A stretch of 64,000 nt of DNA. Origin: an uncultured Chitinophaga sp. Lineage in GTDB: Bacteria > Bacteroidota > Bacteroidia > Chitinophagales > Chitinophagaceae. The notes below the pieces were generated by a model that did not search any database, had not been told where the DNA came from, and worked only from the letters and a program-made list of their open reading frames with translations. Made by a program: the position numbers and the translations under genes. The DNA lies in NCBI RefSeq assembly GCF_902168175.1, contig NZ_CABHOU010000095.1, positions 186,001 to 250,000 of the forward strand, given 5' to 3'. Below, in pieces: positions 28,533 to 38,713 of this stretch (position 1 is the stretch's first letter; every line of letters starts with the position of its first letter).

Positions 28533-29099
28533 ATGAGATATTTAAGAAGGATATTGGGGCTCATTTATAATATATTAAATGCTGCCTTTTATAAGTCACT
28601 GCATCATAAAGCGATCATTTACTACTCTGTACGGGTGGGCGGAAAAAAGTACCTTTCGATCGGGAAAAATACCGTTGTTCAGCGTCATGGCTGGCTTTGG
28701 GCGTTAAAGTATGACGATGCAGATCCAATATTGGAAATCGGTAGCAATTGTGCCATCGGCGATTTTTCGCATATCGTGGCTATAAGAAGTGTACGCATAG
28801 ATGACGATGTATTGATTGCTAACAATGTATACATTTCGGACAATCTTCACGAATATGCCGATATTGCCATGCCGGTAAAAAATCAACCTTTGATATTCAA
28901 GGGCGCTGTAAAGATTGGCAGCGGCGCATGGATCGGTGAAAACGCCTGCATCATTGGAGCCAGCGTTGGCAAAAACTCAGTGGTCGGCGCCAATGCGGTA
29001 GTAACCTCCGATATACCGGATTATTGCATCGCGGTTGGTAGCCCGGCACGCGTAATAAAGAGATTTGACGCAACCAGTAAAACCTGGGTAAAAGTTTGA
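28533..29099 (+). CDS. hexapeptide-repeat acyltransferase
   Basis: GSGAWIGENACIIGASVGKNSVVGANAVVTSDIPDYCIAVGSPARVIKRF. Confidence 0.87.
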   Translation: MRYLRRILGLIYNILNAAFYKSLHHKAIIYYSVRVGGKKYLSIGKNTVVQRHGWLWALKYDDADPILEIGSNCAIGDFSHIVAIRSVRIDDDVLIANNVYISDNLHEYADIAMPVKNQPLIFKGAVKIGSGAWIGENACIIGASVGKNSVVGANAVVTSDIPDYCIAVGSPARVIKRFDATSKTWVKV

Positions 29100-29151
29100 T
29101 ATAGGGCTTTTACTCAATAAAGCAGCTTGTTACAAGCTGCAGCCATAAAAT

Positions 29152-30288
29152 ATGATGAAAGTTTTAATTACAGGTGGCGCCGGTTTTATCGGCTCCAACA
29201 TTGCCCGCCGTCTTATTGCCGACAACGTAAACGTTACGCTATTTGATAACTTTCACCCCCAGATCCACGGAACCAGTAAAACACTGCCCGGCGACCTGCA
29301 GGGAAAAGTAACGTTAATTGAAGGAACGGTGGAAGACAGAATTCTGTTATTTGATGCGCTCAAAGGGCATGACGCCGTTATTCATCTCGCCGCCGAAACT
29401 GGTACCGGACAATCTATGTACGATATTGCCAGGTATACAGGTGTGAATATCCAGGGTACTGCCCATTTATGTGACTATATCATCAATGAGCCGCACCAGG
29501 TAAAAACTTTAATCGTAGCATCGTCACGTTCGATATACGGAGAGGGGAAATATATCTCTCCGGAATACGGCGTCGTGTATCCAACCGCCCGCACTGCCGC
29601 GCAGATGGAACAGAGTTTTGACGTACTGTGCCCGATATCCGGCAGAAATGATCTGCAGCTGACGGCTACTGACGAAGCTTCAAAAATTCATCCTTCTTCT
29701 TTTTATGGGATTACGAAACAGGTGCAGGAGCAAATGGTGATCTTGGCCGCACGATTGAAAAATATCAATGGCTTTGCATTAAGATATCAAAACGTGTTCG
29801 GTCCGGGACAGTCGCTGAAAAATCCATATACAGGTATATTGTCCGTTTTCTCAAGATTGGCGTTAAAAAACGAACCGATTAATGTTTTTGAAGATGGAGA
29901 CGAGAGCCGCGATTTCGTTTTTATTGAAGATGTGGTAGACGCAACGGTAAAGGCGTTGTATAAGCAGGATAACCAACAGCACATCCTGAATGTGGGCAGT
30001 GGCCATGCCACAACGGTAAACGAGGTGGCCAATGAAATTGTAGCTTATCTTAAAAGTCAGTCCACCATCACCGTTTCCGGTGCATTTCGTGAAGGAGATA
30101 TTCGGCATAACTACGCCGACCTGCTGTTGTTGAAACAGGTGCTGGGAGTAAGTCCGCGTTGGAGTTTTAAGGAGGGGCTTCATGCCTTTTTGGACTGGGT
30201 TCTGCAGCAAAACGACATTCCCGAAAACAATAACGATTATAGTCAATCTCTGCGTGAGTTGCATGACAGAGGGCTATTGAAAAAATAA
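29152..30288 (+). CDS. NAD-dependent epimerase/dehydratase (resembles dTDP-L-rhamnose 4-epimerase type)
   Basis: VLITGGAGFIGSNIARRL, SSFYGITKQVQEQMV, LRYQNVFGPGQSLKNPYTGILS. Confidence 0.87.
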   Translation: MMKVLITGGAGFIGSNIARRLIADNVNVTLFDNFHPQIHGTSKTLPGDLQGKVTLIEGTVEDRILLFDALKGHDAVIHLAAETGTGQSMYDIARYTGVNIQGTAHLCDYIINEPHQVKTLIVASSRSIYGEGKYISPEYGVVYPTARTAAQMEQSFDVLCPISGRNDLQLTATDEASKIHPSSFYGITKQVQEQMVILAARLKNINGFALRYQNVFGPGQSLKNPYTGILSVFSRLALKNEPINVFEDGDESRDFVFIEDVVDATVKALYKQDNQQHILNVGSGHATTVNEVANEIVAYLKSQSTITVSGAFREGDIRHNYADLLLLKQVLGVSPRWSFKEGLHAFLDWVLQQNDIPENNNDYSQSLRELHDRGLLKK

Positions 30289-30299
30289 TAAGAACCTTT

Positions 30300-31250
30300 A
30301 TGGAAGATCTGGTTAGTGTGGTTTTTACCAGTTATAATCACATTGAGTACCTCGAACAGGCGCTTGATAGCATTGTAAACCAAACGTATCGGCAGATTGA
30401 AGTAATTGTAGTAGATGATTGTTCTACCGATGGTAGCCAGGAGGTGTTGAAGCGCTATGGCTCCCGTTCTAATGTGCAGCTTCATCTGCTCGAAAAAAAT
30501 ACCGGTAGTTATGTAAAAGCCAGTAATTACGGAGCCAGCTATGCAAAAGGTAAATACATCCTGTTTGCACAATGTGACGACTACTGTGAGCCAATCCAGA
30601 TAGCGAGGCTCGTGGCAGCGTTTAATCAACACCTCAATGCGGGCGTTGTGTTTTCGAGGAGTAAACTGGTGGACGAACATGGCACTATTCTGACCGATGA
30701 CTTTGAAGGGCGTGAAAAGCGATTCAGGGAACAATGTGCTACCGATGCGTTAATTACGGGTGCAGAAATGCGGGCTTATCTTTCTTACAGCTGCGTAATT
30801 CCCAATCTCAGTGCGGCCATGGTTCGACGCGATCTTTACGAAAAAGTAGGCGGCCTGTCCGATCGTTATCGCATGGCGGCCGACTGGGCTTTCTGGCTGG
30901 ATCTCGCGGAGTTGACAAATTTCTTTTACATTACCGAACCACTCAACTACTTCAGGCAGCATGCAACTACGATCCGTAGTAAAACGAAGATTGTTACGCA
31001 GGTAGCGGAAATTTACACGATCTTTTACGACCACATCAACCGGTATAAACTGGCCGGTCGCGAAAAAAGCATCATGAAGAGAGGCGCTGGCGCAATTTGG
31101 GGATGGTATGCTATCGATAGTCCCAAAGCCTGGTGGAGCAACCTGCCCACCCTCATGAAAGTCACTTTCGGATTCGAAAAAATGAACCTCTATTATTTAT
31201 CGCTCGGATGCGTAGCGCTACTGAGAGAAAAATTGGCCAAAAGCCGTTAG
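30300..31250 (+). CDS. glycosyltransferase family 2
   Basis: VSVVFTSYNHIEYLEQALDSIVNQTYRQIEVIVVDDCSTDGS. Confidence 0.93.
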   Translation: MEDLVSVVFTSYNHIEYLEQALDSIVNQTYRQIEVIVVDDCSTDGSQEVLKRYGSRSNVQLHLLEKNTGSYVKASNYGASYAKGKYILFAQCDDYCEPIQIARLVAAFNQHLNAGVVFSRSKLVDEHGTILTDDFEGREKRFREQCATDALITGAEMRAYLSYSCVIPNLSAAMVRRDLYEKVGGLSDRYRMAADWAFWLDLAELTNFFYITEPLNYFRQHATTIRSKTKIVTQVAEIYTIFYDHINRYKLAGREKSIMKRGAGAIWGWYAIDSPKAWWSNLPTLMKVTFGFEKMNLYYLSLGCVALLREKLAKSR

Positions 31251-31255
31251 CACCG

Positions 31256-32140
31256 ATGCCCAATCAGCCAGACATCCTCTTCTCTATAGTTATTCCAACC
31301 TACAACAGGGCCGAAAAGCTTCGGCAGTCGTTGCATGCACTTACCTTACAGACTTATCGCGCGTTTGAAGTGCTGGTTTGCGACGATGGTTCCACGGATC
31401 ATACGCTGGCGGTCGCAAAGGAATTCGATAGCCTGCTGGAAATCCGTTATTTCCATGCTGAAAATTGGGGAGGACCGGCAAAGCCGAGAAATACTGGTAT
31501 TGCTAATGCACGAGCTGAATGGATCTGTTTCCTTGATTCGGATGACTACTGGTATCCGTCGAAGCTGGAGGTTTTTAGCCGGAATCTGGAACACACGGAC
31601 GTGTTATACCATGATTTCGACATGGATAATGGCGATGGTAAACTACGCAAAATGGGGCTAAGACAGATTCGTGGCAATGCCTCTCGCGATTTGCTTGTAA
31701 ATGGCAATACAGTGGGTACATCCGGAGCCTGCGTTCGGGCGGAGAAGGTGCGTGCGGTCGGCGGTTTCACAGAGGATAAAGAACTAATCGCCGTGGAAGA
31801 TTTTGATCTGTGGATCCGTTTGGCGATGGCCGGTTGCCGGTTTCTTTACATCCCACAACAACTAGGTTGCTACTGGGCAGGCGGCGATAATATCACCGCT
31901 CAGGATGAACGCCAATTAAACCGCATCAACCGTATCTATGAACTTTACGTTCCGTCATTAAACGAGCGTGATCAGCGATTAGCGGCCAATATGAAGGCTT
32001 ATAAAATTGCCAGGGTTTATAGGCAAATGGGTCGCCGTGCTGAGGCATTACAGGGCTTTCGCAAGGCAATGTTTGCTGAAAGATGGGCAATAAGAGCTCG
32101 GGCTATTTTCTTCACGTTGCGGACTCTTGTAGGCCGTTAA
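31256..32140 (+). CDS. glycosyltransferase family 2
   Basis: FSIVIPTYNRAEKLRQSLHALTLQTYRAFEVLVCDDGSTDHT; ATG 31256 preferred over 31133. Confidence 0.92.
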   Translation: MPNQPDILFSIVIPTYNRAEKLRQSLHALTLQTYRAFEVLVCDDGSTDHTLAVAKEFDSLLEIRYFHAENWGGPAKPRNTGIANARAEWICFLDSDDYWYPSKLEVFSRNLEHTDVLYHDFDMDNGDGKLRKMGLRQIRGNASRDLLVNGNTVGTSGACVRAEKVRAVGGFTEDKELIAVEDFDLWIRLAMAGCRFLYIPQQLGCYWAGGDNITAQDERQLNRINRIYELYVPSLNERDQRLAANMKAYKIARVYRQMGRRAEALQGFRKAMFAERWAIRARAIFFTLRTLVGR

Positions 32141-33900
32141 GACCCGCTTCTGAACCTTGTAGCATATTGCTCCGGGGTAGTGGCCACATCATCTAGTTGC
32201 TTTACTCCCATTTCACGGCATTCTTTTAAAAAATGTAGTAGTACCTGTTCCCCCTCCACGTTATTTCCGGAAGCCTTTCTGGCTTTGGCATTTTTTAGCT
32301 GTTGTTGCCGCAATTGCTCCACCTTTACGTATGCCAGGTTTAGTTTCAACAGACGGATGCGATATAATGCCACCTCGTCCTTACCAGCTGCTTTGTCTGC
32401 CTGCGCCAGATAACCGTCGTATTGCCTGAGCATGGCGGGCGACAAATAACCGTTCGCATGATCTGCCGGATTATCGCCAAGACCGAGTTGTTTACCCGAG
32501 GCGACTAAACTTCTGCGCATAGCGGTTATATATTGTTGGATATATGGTGCGCTCGCCTTGCCATAAAAGGCCTCAACAAAGTCCTGCATCAGGGCTTCCA
32601 TGTCCGCATCCGGGTTTTGCATTAGTTCGGCTACCACGTAACATTTGAGTTCAGCAAATTCGCTGATAGGATGGTTGTTTCCCTGCGTAAACAGACTTTT
32701 GATACCCATTGTGCGGAAGTAAACAACGTTTGCTTTAAGCGTTTCGAAATTAGGATAGGGACATAAAAAGTGATTGAAGTTGGTGACATAGTCCCACACC
32801 ATTAACTGTGCATTCTTTTTTTTCCATGCGTTGAAGCCCTCCCGTACCGGGGCGTTGTTTGCAGCCGTAGCGATAGGCTTGTCGCGGTAGGCGTTGATGG
32901 TGGATATCTGTATCGTCACATTGTTACGCGGAACGATAGTAGCCGGCGGTGTAAAAGTATAATGGTACGCCAGCATTACAAATTGCTGCCGGGGAAAACG
33001 GGCGGCAAGCCGGTTTACGAAATCGAGTACCGAGGCACCGTGCGAATGCTCCTGTTGATCGAGCCGGTAACAATGCGGGCATAAGCAATACAGGTCATTG
33101 TCTTCCTGACTGATCGAGAACAAAGTTTTGCCGGGCTGGCTGGCTATCAGTTGTTTTATTTTTTCTGCCGCCAGCTTTTCGACCTGGGGGTTGGATAAAC
33201 ATAATTGTCCGTTTGAGATGCGCTTTCCATCGCGAAAGGAATAGTACTCGGGATGGGAAACAAAGTATTGTTGCGGCGGCAGCAGCTGGAAAAAAGAATG
33301 TCCCCACAATCCCCATTTGCTATCCGGGCTGTCAAAAAACTCAAGTTGGTGCCAACGCCGGTAGGTGGCATTGTACGGGGGATTGAAATACATTTCGCCA
33401 TAATCGAAGTGTCCGCCCACGGCTATATTTTTGACGGGTATTAGTAATTCTTTACCGCCCGCACATACCGGCTCTCCTCCCACTACCAACTTGCAGCCGG
33501 CATAATACTCCATGAATTTGTATACGGCATAATCCGCGTCCTGCCGGCGCTTTACTGATATGTAGACGTTGTTATTCTTTACTGTAATTTTTATTCCCCT
33601 GGTAGGCAATGTAATGCCATCAATCACCTGGTCGGTCAGGAGTAGACGCGGTCCGGTACCTGCTGTAGTGGATGATTTAACAGGAAGCGTTACATCAGTC
33701 AGTGATTTGAGTTGCGTCTGCAGCAGGTTGGCGGCAGATTTAAATTCGCTGATTGCTGTGTTAGCGCTGATCGTATACAACGATTTATTGCCACTGACGA
33801 GCGTTATCTTTTCCATAGGATGGCCGCATGCCTGCAAAGAAACAACCAAAAACAAGGTGCCGGTAAAGGCAAAGCATATTGCAAAGAGAATGGAGCGCAT
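32137..33900 (-). CDS. DUF4838 domain-containing putative lipoprotein (glycoside hydrolase-like)
   Basis: MRSILFAICFAFTGTLFLVVSLQACG lipobox; FSISQEDNDLYCLCPHC, YHYTFTPPA, WDYVTNFNHFLCPYPNF motifs. Internal Met start preferred over 33948. Confidence 0.82.
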   Translation of the reverse strand: MRSILFAICFAFTGTLFLVVSLQACGHPMEKITLVSGNKSLYTISANTAISEFKSAANLLQTQLKSLTDVTLPVKSSTTAGTGPRLLLTDQVIDGITLPTRGIKITVKNNNVYISVKRRQDADYAVYKFMEYYAGCKLVVGGEPVCAGGKELLIPVKNIAVGGHFDYGEMYFNPPYNATYRRWHQLEFFDSPDSKWGLWGHSFFQLLPPQQYFVSHPEYYSFRDGKRISNGQLCLSNPQVEKLAAEKIKQLIASQPGKTLFSISQEDNDLYCLCPHCYRLDQQEHSHGASVLDFVNRLAARFPRQQFVMLAYHYTFTPPATIVPRNNVTIQISTINAYRDKPIATAANNAPVREGFNAWKKKNAQLMVWDYVTNFNHFLCPYPNFETLKANVVYFRTMGIKSLFTQGNNHPISEFAELKCYVVAELMQNPDADMEALMQDFVEAFYGKASAPYIQQYITAMRRSLVASGKQLGLGDNPADHANGYLSPAMLRQYDGYLAQADKAAGKDEVALYRIRLLKLNLAYVKVEQLRQQQLKNAKARKASGNNVEGEQVLLHFLKECREMGVKQLDDVATTPEQYATRFRSGS

Positions 33901-34262
33901 CTTCCGATTTATGATAAACATTGCAAAAATATGTCCATATTTCCACATGCACCGGATGAACGATAGTTATTATTAAAATGTTTTTTTGAAACAAATACCC
34001 AGTAAGCCCAGGCTGGCGTATTATCATATATAAAAAAGGGTTTATGCTACGTTTCGCCTCTGTTCGTGTAGTCGATGCAGCTGATCGCCTGCAAGCCGCA
34101 AAATAAGCTCCATCTCCACATGCCCATTGTGATAATCGTCCAAACAGTGATAAGACCCCGTTTAAAAAAACTTCTCAGATACGAAGGATAGTAATTAATT
34201 TGCGCTGCATTAGTGTAGGGAGGTCATGTGCTATGAAAATCATATAAACGGTCAAAGGTCTT

Positions 34263-35411
34263 TTGAGCACCGCAAACAAATATATAGAAGCGATAAATAG
34301 GAATTTTGTTTATGTATTGTTCTTTTTACCGTACTCAGGAACAGGTGTACCTGCATATATAATATGTTTATTGTATATGTTTGTCAGGATACCTACTCTT
34401 AGGTTTAAGCTGGCCGACGTGTTTTTTCTGGGAGCGATCGCTGTCTGGCTCGTACTCAAAGCGCAGCAGAGTCAGATGAGCGCTACATTAATATTGCTTC
34501 GATATTATTTTGGATTCTATATCTTCTACCTGTTTTTCAATAATTACCGCTATCGCATCGACTTGGAGAAGTTGTTGTTTGCCATTTGCATTGCCGTTAT
34601 TATAGAGGCGGTGCTGGTTAACACAATTGTGAGCCCGATGTACCTGCCCAACTACCCCAAGAGCAGTGTTGGCGGAGTGATGAACTTCGAAACCCGATTT
34701 CTTGGCTTTTACCAGCGGCCGTACAGTATTGGCAATAACGCCAGTATTACAAGTACTTTAATCATGGTGCTGGTATTTACGATTGATGCGTTGAAAAGAA
34801 GCAGCGGGGAAAAACTGACTGCCCGGCAAATGATACTCGCCACTGTGGCTGTAATCATGCTCGCATCGGGCGTAGGACTAATGATCTACTTCCTTTTTTG
34901 GGTATTTAAGATAAGACCATTTAAAGATGTTCGCCGCGCCACTTTTTCAATATTAACCATCCTGCTAATTTATTTATTGATATTTGGCGCGGATATCGGT
35001 GCACAAACCGGCTTTGAGAAGATATCCGCCATATATATCAATTTCCTGATCGATTTTAAAACGATGCAGGTGGAGGATGTGTATACACAGCTAAAGGATG
35101 TTAACGGTATGTTTATCGGCATGGAATTCTTTTCGCCGAACGAACTGGTAGTTTGGGGCGACTTCGCTTGGAATGACCTGTTTTATTGTACCGGTTACCT
35201 CGGACTTTTTATTACCATCGGCTTGCTAATGATCAAAATAAACCGGTTAAATAAAGTGCCGTTGCTCATATTTATGCTTGCCACTTTTCACTATAGTGCC
35301 ATGTATGCCTTACCAGGACAAATGTTGTTGGGGTATTTTTTCTCCACGAAATTCAAACTGCTGGCAACCGACTACGAGCGTAAGGCACGCCTTAAACCGG
35401 AATTAGCATAA
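34263..35411 (+). CDS. putative polysaccharide polymerase (Wzy-like)
   Basis: Multi-TM protein without other assignable domain, in EPS locus; TTG start or a downstream ATG. Confidence 0.6.
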   Translation: MSTANKYIEAINRNFVYVLFFLPYSGTGVPAYIICLLYMFVRIPTLRFKLADVFFLGAIAVWLVLKAQQSQMSATLILLRYYFGFYIFYLFFNNYRYRIDLEKLLFAICIAVIIEAVLVNTIVSPMYLPNYPKSSVGGVMNFETRFLGFYQRPYSIGNNASITSTLIMVLVFTIDALKRSSGEKLTARQMILATVAVIMLASGVGLMIYFLFWVFKIRPFKDVRRATFSILTILLIYLLIFGADIGAQTGFEKISAIYINFLIDFKTMQVEDVYTQLKDVNGMFIGMEFFSPNELVVWGDFAWNDLFYCTGYLGLFITIGLLMIKINRLNKVPLLIFMLATFHYSAMYALPGQMLLGYFFSTKFKLLATDYERKARLKPELA

Positions 35412-35432
35412 ACTCCTAAATTTTTAAACAGA

Positions 35433-36650
35433 ATGACATCTTTACTGAATCTGGACCGCTTTATCTCGAAACATGTTACCCGCAGGGGTGAAAGTTTATT
35501 AAAGGCTGATATCGTGGCCAATCATCAGCGACTGACTGCTAATATTGAGGGTAAGTCGGCATTGGTGATAGGCGGCGCGGGTACCATTGGTTCCAACTTC
35601 ATAAAAGAATTATTATACTTCAAACCCGCCAAAGTAGTGGTGGTAGATATTAATGAGAACGGTCTTACTGAGCTGGTGCGCGATTGCCGTAGCAGCAGTG
35701 TATTTACTATGCCGAATGTGTTCATTACCTACCCTGTCAATATGGGCGACCCTATTTTTAACCGGATTGTTGAGCGCGAAGGTCCGTTCGATATTGTCGC
35801 AAATTTTGCGGCCCACAAACATGTAAGGAGTGAAAAGGATGTACTTTCCATTCAAGCCATGATCGAGAACAACGTTTTTCGCGCCGTGTCTTTGCTGGAC
35901 CTGCTGGCCAAACAACAGCCCTCGCATTTCTTTTGCGTGTCTACAGATAAGGCGGCGAATCCTGTAAACATTATGGGTGCATCTAAAAAGCTAATGGAAG
36001 ATGTTATTCTCGCCTATTCTGAAAAAATGAAGATAACTACTGCCAGGTTTGCTAATGTGGCCTTTTCAAATGGTAGCCTACTTGCTGGTTTTATAGAACG
36101 TATTATGAAACGGCAGCCATTGAGTACACCCAGCGATGTAAAACGTTTCTTTGTTTCGCCAGAGGAATCGGGGCAAATTTGCCTGTTGGCCTGCATATTA
36201 GGTCAATCAGGCGATATCCTTTTTCCGCGCCTCCACCCCGAAACGGATTTGGTCAACTTTGCGGATATTGCTACTGACTTCATCAGCTATCTCGGCATGG
36301 AACCCGCTATATGTCATACTGAAAATGAGGCAAGAAAGATGGCCGATGCCCTAACGTCTGAGAGCCTTACCTACCCACTTTATCTTTCGCCAAGCAGTAC
36401 TTCTGGCGAGAAACTGTATGAAGAATTTTATACTGATGACGAGGAGCTGGACTGGGACTCGTTCAAGATGCTGGGCGTTATAAAGAACGCTAAAAGGCGG
36501 TCGCTAACAGAACTGAGTGATGTGATTTCGGCTATTAAAGCCTTTTTTGAAAAGGATGTAGAGAAGAAAGAAGTAGTGGCTTTATTGTCCGAAATTTTGC
36601 CCAGCTTTCATCATATAGAAAAAGAAAAGAACCTTGACCAGCACATGTAA
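35433..36650 (+). CDS. Polysacc_synt_2 family (CapD/FlaA1-like) nucleotide-sugar dehydratase/epimerase, short form without TM region
   Basis: LVIGGAGTIGSNFIKELL, NFAAHKHVRSEKD, VSTDKAANPVNIMGASKKLMED, RFANVAFSNGSLL. Confidence 0.85.
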   Translation: MTSLLNLDRFISKHVTRRGESLLKADIVANHQRLTANIEGKSALVIGGAGTIGSNFIKELLYFKPAKVVVVDINENGLTELVRDCRSSSVFTMPNVFITYPVNMGDPIFNRIVEREGPFDIVANFAAHKHVRSEKDVLSIQAMIENNVFRAVSLLDLLAKQQPSHFFCVSTDKAANPVNIMGASKKLMEDVILAYSEKMKITTARFANVAFSNGSLLAGFIERIMKRQPLSTPSDVKRFFVSPEESGQICLLACILGQSGDILFPRLHPETDLVNFADIATDFISYLGMEPAICHTENEARKMADALTSESLTYPLYLSPSSTSGEKLYEEFYTDDEELDWDSFKMLGVIKNAKRRSLTELSDVISAIKAFFEKDVEKKEVVALLSEILPSFHHIEKEKNLDQHM

Positions 36651-36671
36651 TCGGCTAAGAAAAGCGTAGAT

Positions 36672-37541
36672 ATGAATAAGGATCCATTAGTGACAATTGT
36701 CCTGCCCTTTTATAACAACAAGTCAACTTTGCTGCTTGCGGTAAAGTCTGTTATTTGTCAAACATATCCCAATTGGGAATTAATATTACTGGATGATGGC
36801 TCGGTGGACGGTTCACTGGAAATAGCGAAATCGCTGGAGTCGGCCAATATACAAGTACGGAGTGACGGCCTGAATAAAGGCCTGATCGCACGCCTTAATC
36901 AGATGGCGTCTTTAGGGTCCGGAGAGTTTCTGGCTAGGATGGACGCCGATGATCTGATGCAGCCCACGAGGATTGAAGAACAGATGAAGATGTTTAAGGC
37001 GCAGCCTGAGTTGGATTTGGTGGATACTGGCACCTATTCAATAGATGAAATGGGAAATCCCGTGGGTATAAGAGGGCTGGGGCCAATTAACTACGAGCCT
37101 AAGGCAGTGCTGAAAAGTGCGATGTTGCTGCACGCAAGCGTGATCGGAAAACGTAGCTGGTTCAATCGTAACCCTTATGATCCGGATTATGTGCGGGCAG
37201 AGGATTACGAATTGTGGTGCAGAACATTCCGCCACTCTAAATTTGGCCGGGTCCCCAAGCCACTATACATTGTACGCGAAGGGAGAGTCAATATTAAGAA
37301 TTATGAAAGGAGTTCGGAGACTATCAGGAAAATTATGAGAAAATACGGTGTTGGTGTTTTTTCTCCCCTCGAACTTCAGATCGAATTGCTGAAGTCGCAC
37401 CTGAAGGTATTATTATATAGGATTTTTGGAGCCTTCAATCAACACGGCTATTTGTCAAAGAAACGGAACAATCCCTTAAGCAATACTGAAAGGGAAGAAC
37501 TTGGTGGGTTGATGCGCACCATTGAAGCCGCTAATATTTAG
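36672..37541 (+). CDS. glycosyltransferase family 2
   Basis: VTIVLPFYNNKSTLLLAVKSVICQTYPNWELILLDDGSVDGS, ARMDADD. Confidence 0.92.
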   Translation: MNKDPLVTIVLPFYNNKSTLLLAVKSVICQTYPNWELILLDDGSVDGSLEIAKSLESANIQVRSDGLNKGLIARLNQMASLGSGEFLARMDADDLMQPTRIEEQMKMFKAQPELDLVDTGTYSIDEMGNPVGIRGLGPINYEPKAVLKSAMLLHASVIGKRSWFNRNPYDPDYVRAEDYELWCRTFRHSKFGRVPKPLYIVREGRVNIKNYERSSETIRKIMRKYGVGVFSPLELQIELLKSHLKVLLYRIFGAFNQHGYLSKKRNNPLSNTEREELGGLMRTIEAANI

Positions 37542-37549
37542 TAAAGGAA

Positions 37550-38683
37550 ATGGAGAAAATAATTTTAGTATCAAATACTTCCTGGTATTTGTTCAATTTC
37601 AGATTATCGATCATTAAGCTGTTACAGCGTGCCGGTTATGAAGTTGTGTGCATCGCCAATGAAGACGAATACAGCGAACGCCTGGTAAAAGAAGGCGCTA
37701 CCTTTATTGCATGCAAGTTGGCGAACAAAGGTAAAAATCCGTTTAAAGACTGGGCTTTTTATGTGTTTTTAAAACAACAATACCAGCAGATAAAGCCGGT
37801 GTTTATTTTTCATTATACCGTAAAGCCCAATATTTACGGAAGCCTTGCCGCCAAAGCTGCCAAAGTTCCTTCGATAGCGATTGTATCCGGGGCCGGTTAC
37901 GCTTTCCTGAAAGAAGGGTTGTTGAATAAATTGGTAAAGGCCCTTTATACAAGGGCTGCAAAATGTTCGCGCGAGTTGTGGTTTGTGAATGAAGAAGACC
38001 AGGCACTGTTTGTTGGAAACAACATTGTTGACGAATATCAAACCAAGGTGCTACCCGGTGAAGGTATAGATACGGCAAGATTTTTACGGGATGCACCTTA
38101 CAACGTTGATAAAAGTTGTTTTACCTTTTTGCTTTCGGCAAGGATGTTGTGGGATAAGGGCGTCGGAGTATACGTGGAAGCTGCCCGGAAAGTGAAACAG
38201 CTGTACCCGCAATCGCGTTTTCAACTATTAGGATTTATCGACTCCGCTAATCCATCTGCCATCTCCTCCATGCAAATGGAAGCATGGCAAAGCGAGGGTG
38301 TGATTGAGTACCTAGGGGTCACGGATAACGTAAAGCAATATCTAATGAAGGCGACCTGCTTCGTCCTGCCGTCGTATTACCGAGAAGGCGTTCCACGAGC
38401 GTTGTTGGAGGCTGCAAGTCTTGAAATTCCCATCATTACAACAGATAATGTCGGATGCAAAGAAGTGGTGGATCACCAGGTAAATGGCCTGATCTGTAAA
38501 TTGAAAAGTGTGGATGATCTCGCCGATAAGATGATCCGGATGCTGGATGCCGACGCTTCGGTACTAACAGAAATGGGCCGGCAAGGCCGGATCAAAGTGG
38601 AACAGGAATTTCATGAACGTCTGGTACTCGCGTATTACGAAAGTGCCATCGCTCAGTATCTTATGGGGAACGAAAAGAACTAA
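37550..38683 (+). CDS. glycosyltransferase family 4
   Basis: GT-B pattern; FLLSARMLWDKGVGVYVEAA, FVLPSYYREGVPRALLEAASLEIPIITTDNVGCKEVV. Confidence 0.92.
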   Translation: MEKIILVSNTSWYLFNFRLSIIKLLQRAGYEVVCIANEDEYSERLVKEGATFIACKLANKGKNPFKDWAFYVFLKQQYQQIKPVFIFHYTVKPNIYGSLAAKAAKVPSIAIVSGAGYAFLKEGLLNKLVKALYTRAAKCSRELWFVNEEDQALFVGNNIVDEYQTKVLPGEGIDTARFLRDAPYNVDKSCFTFLLSARMLWDKGVGVYVEAARKVKQLYPQSRFQLLGFIDSANPSAISSMQMEAWQSEGVIEYLGVTDNVKQYLMKATCFVLPSYYREGVPRALLEAASLEIPIITTDNVGCKEVVDHQVNGLICKLKSVDDLADKMIRMLDADASVLTEMGRQGRIKVEQEFHERLVLAYYESAIAQYLMGNEKN

Positions 38684-38713
38684 AATGCCTGCATGGAATA
38701 TTAAAATCTTATC

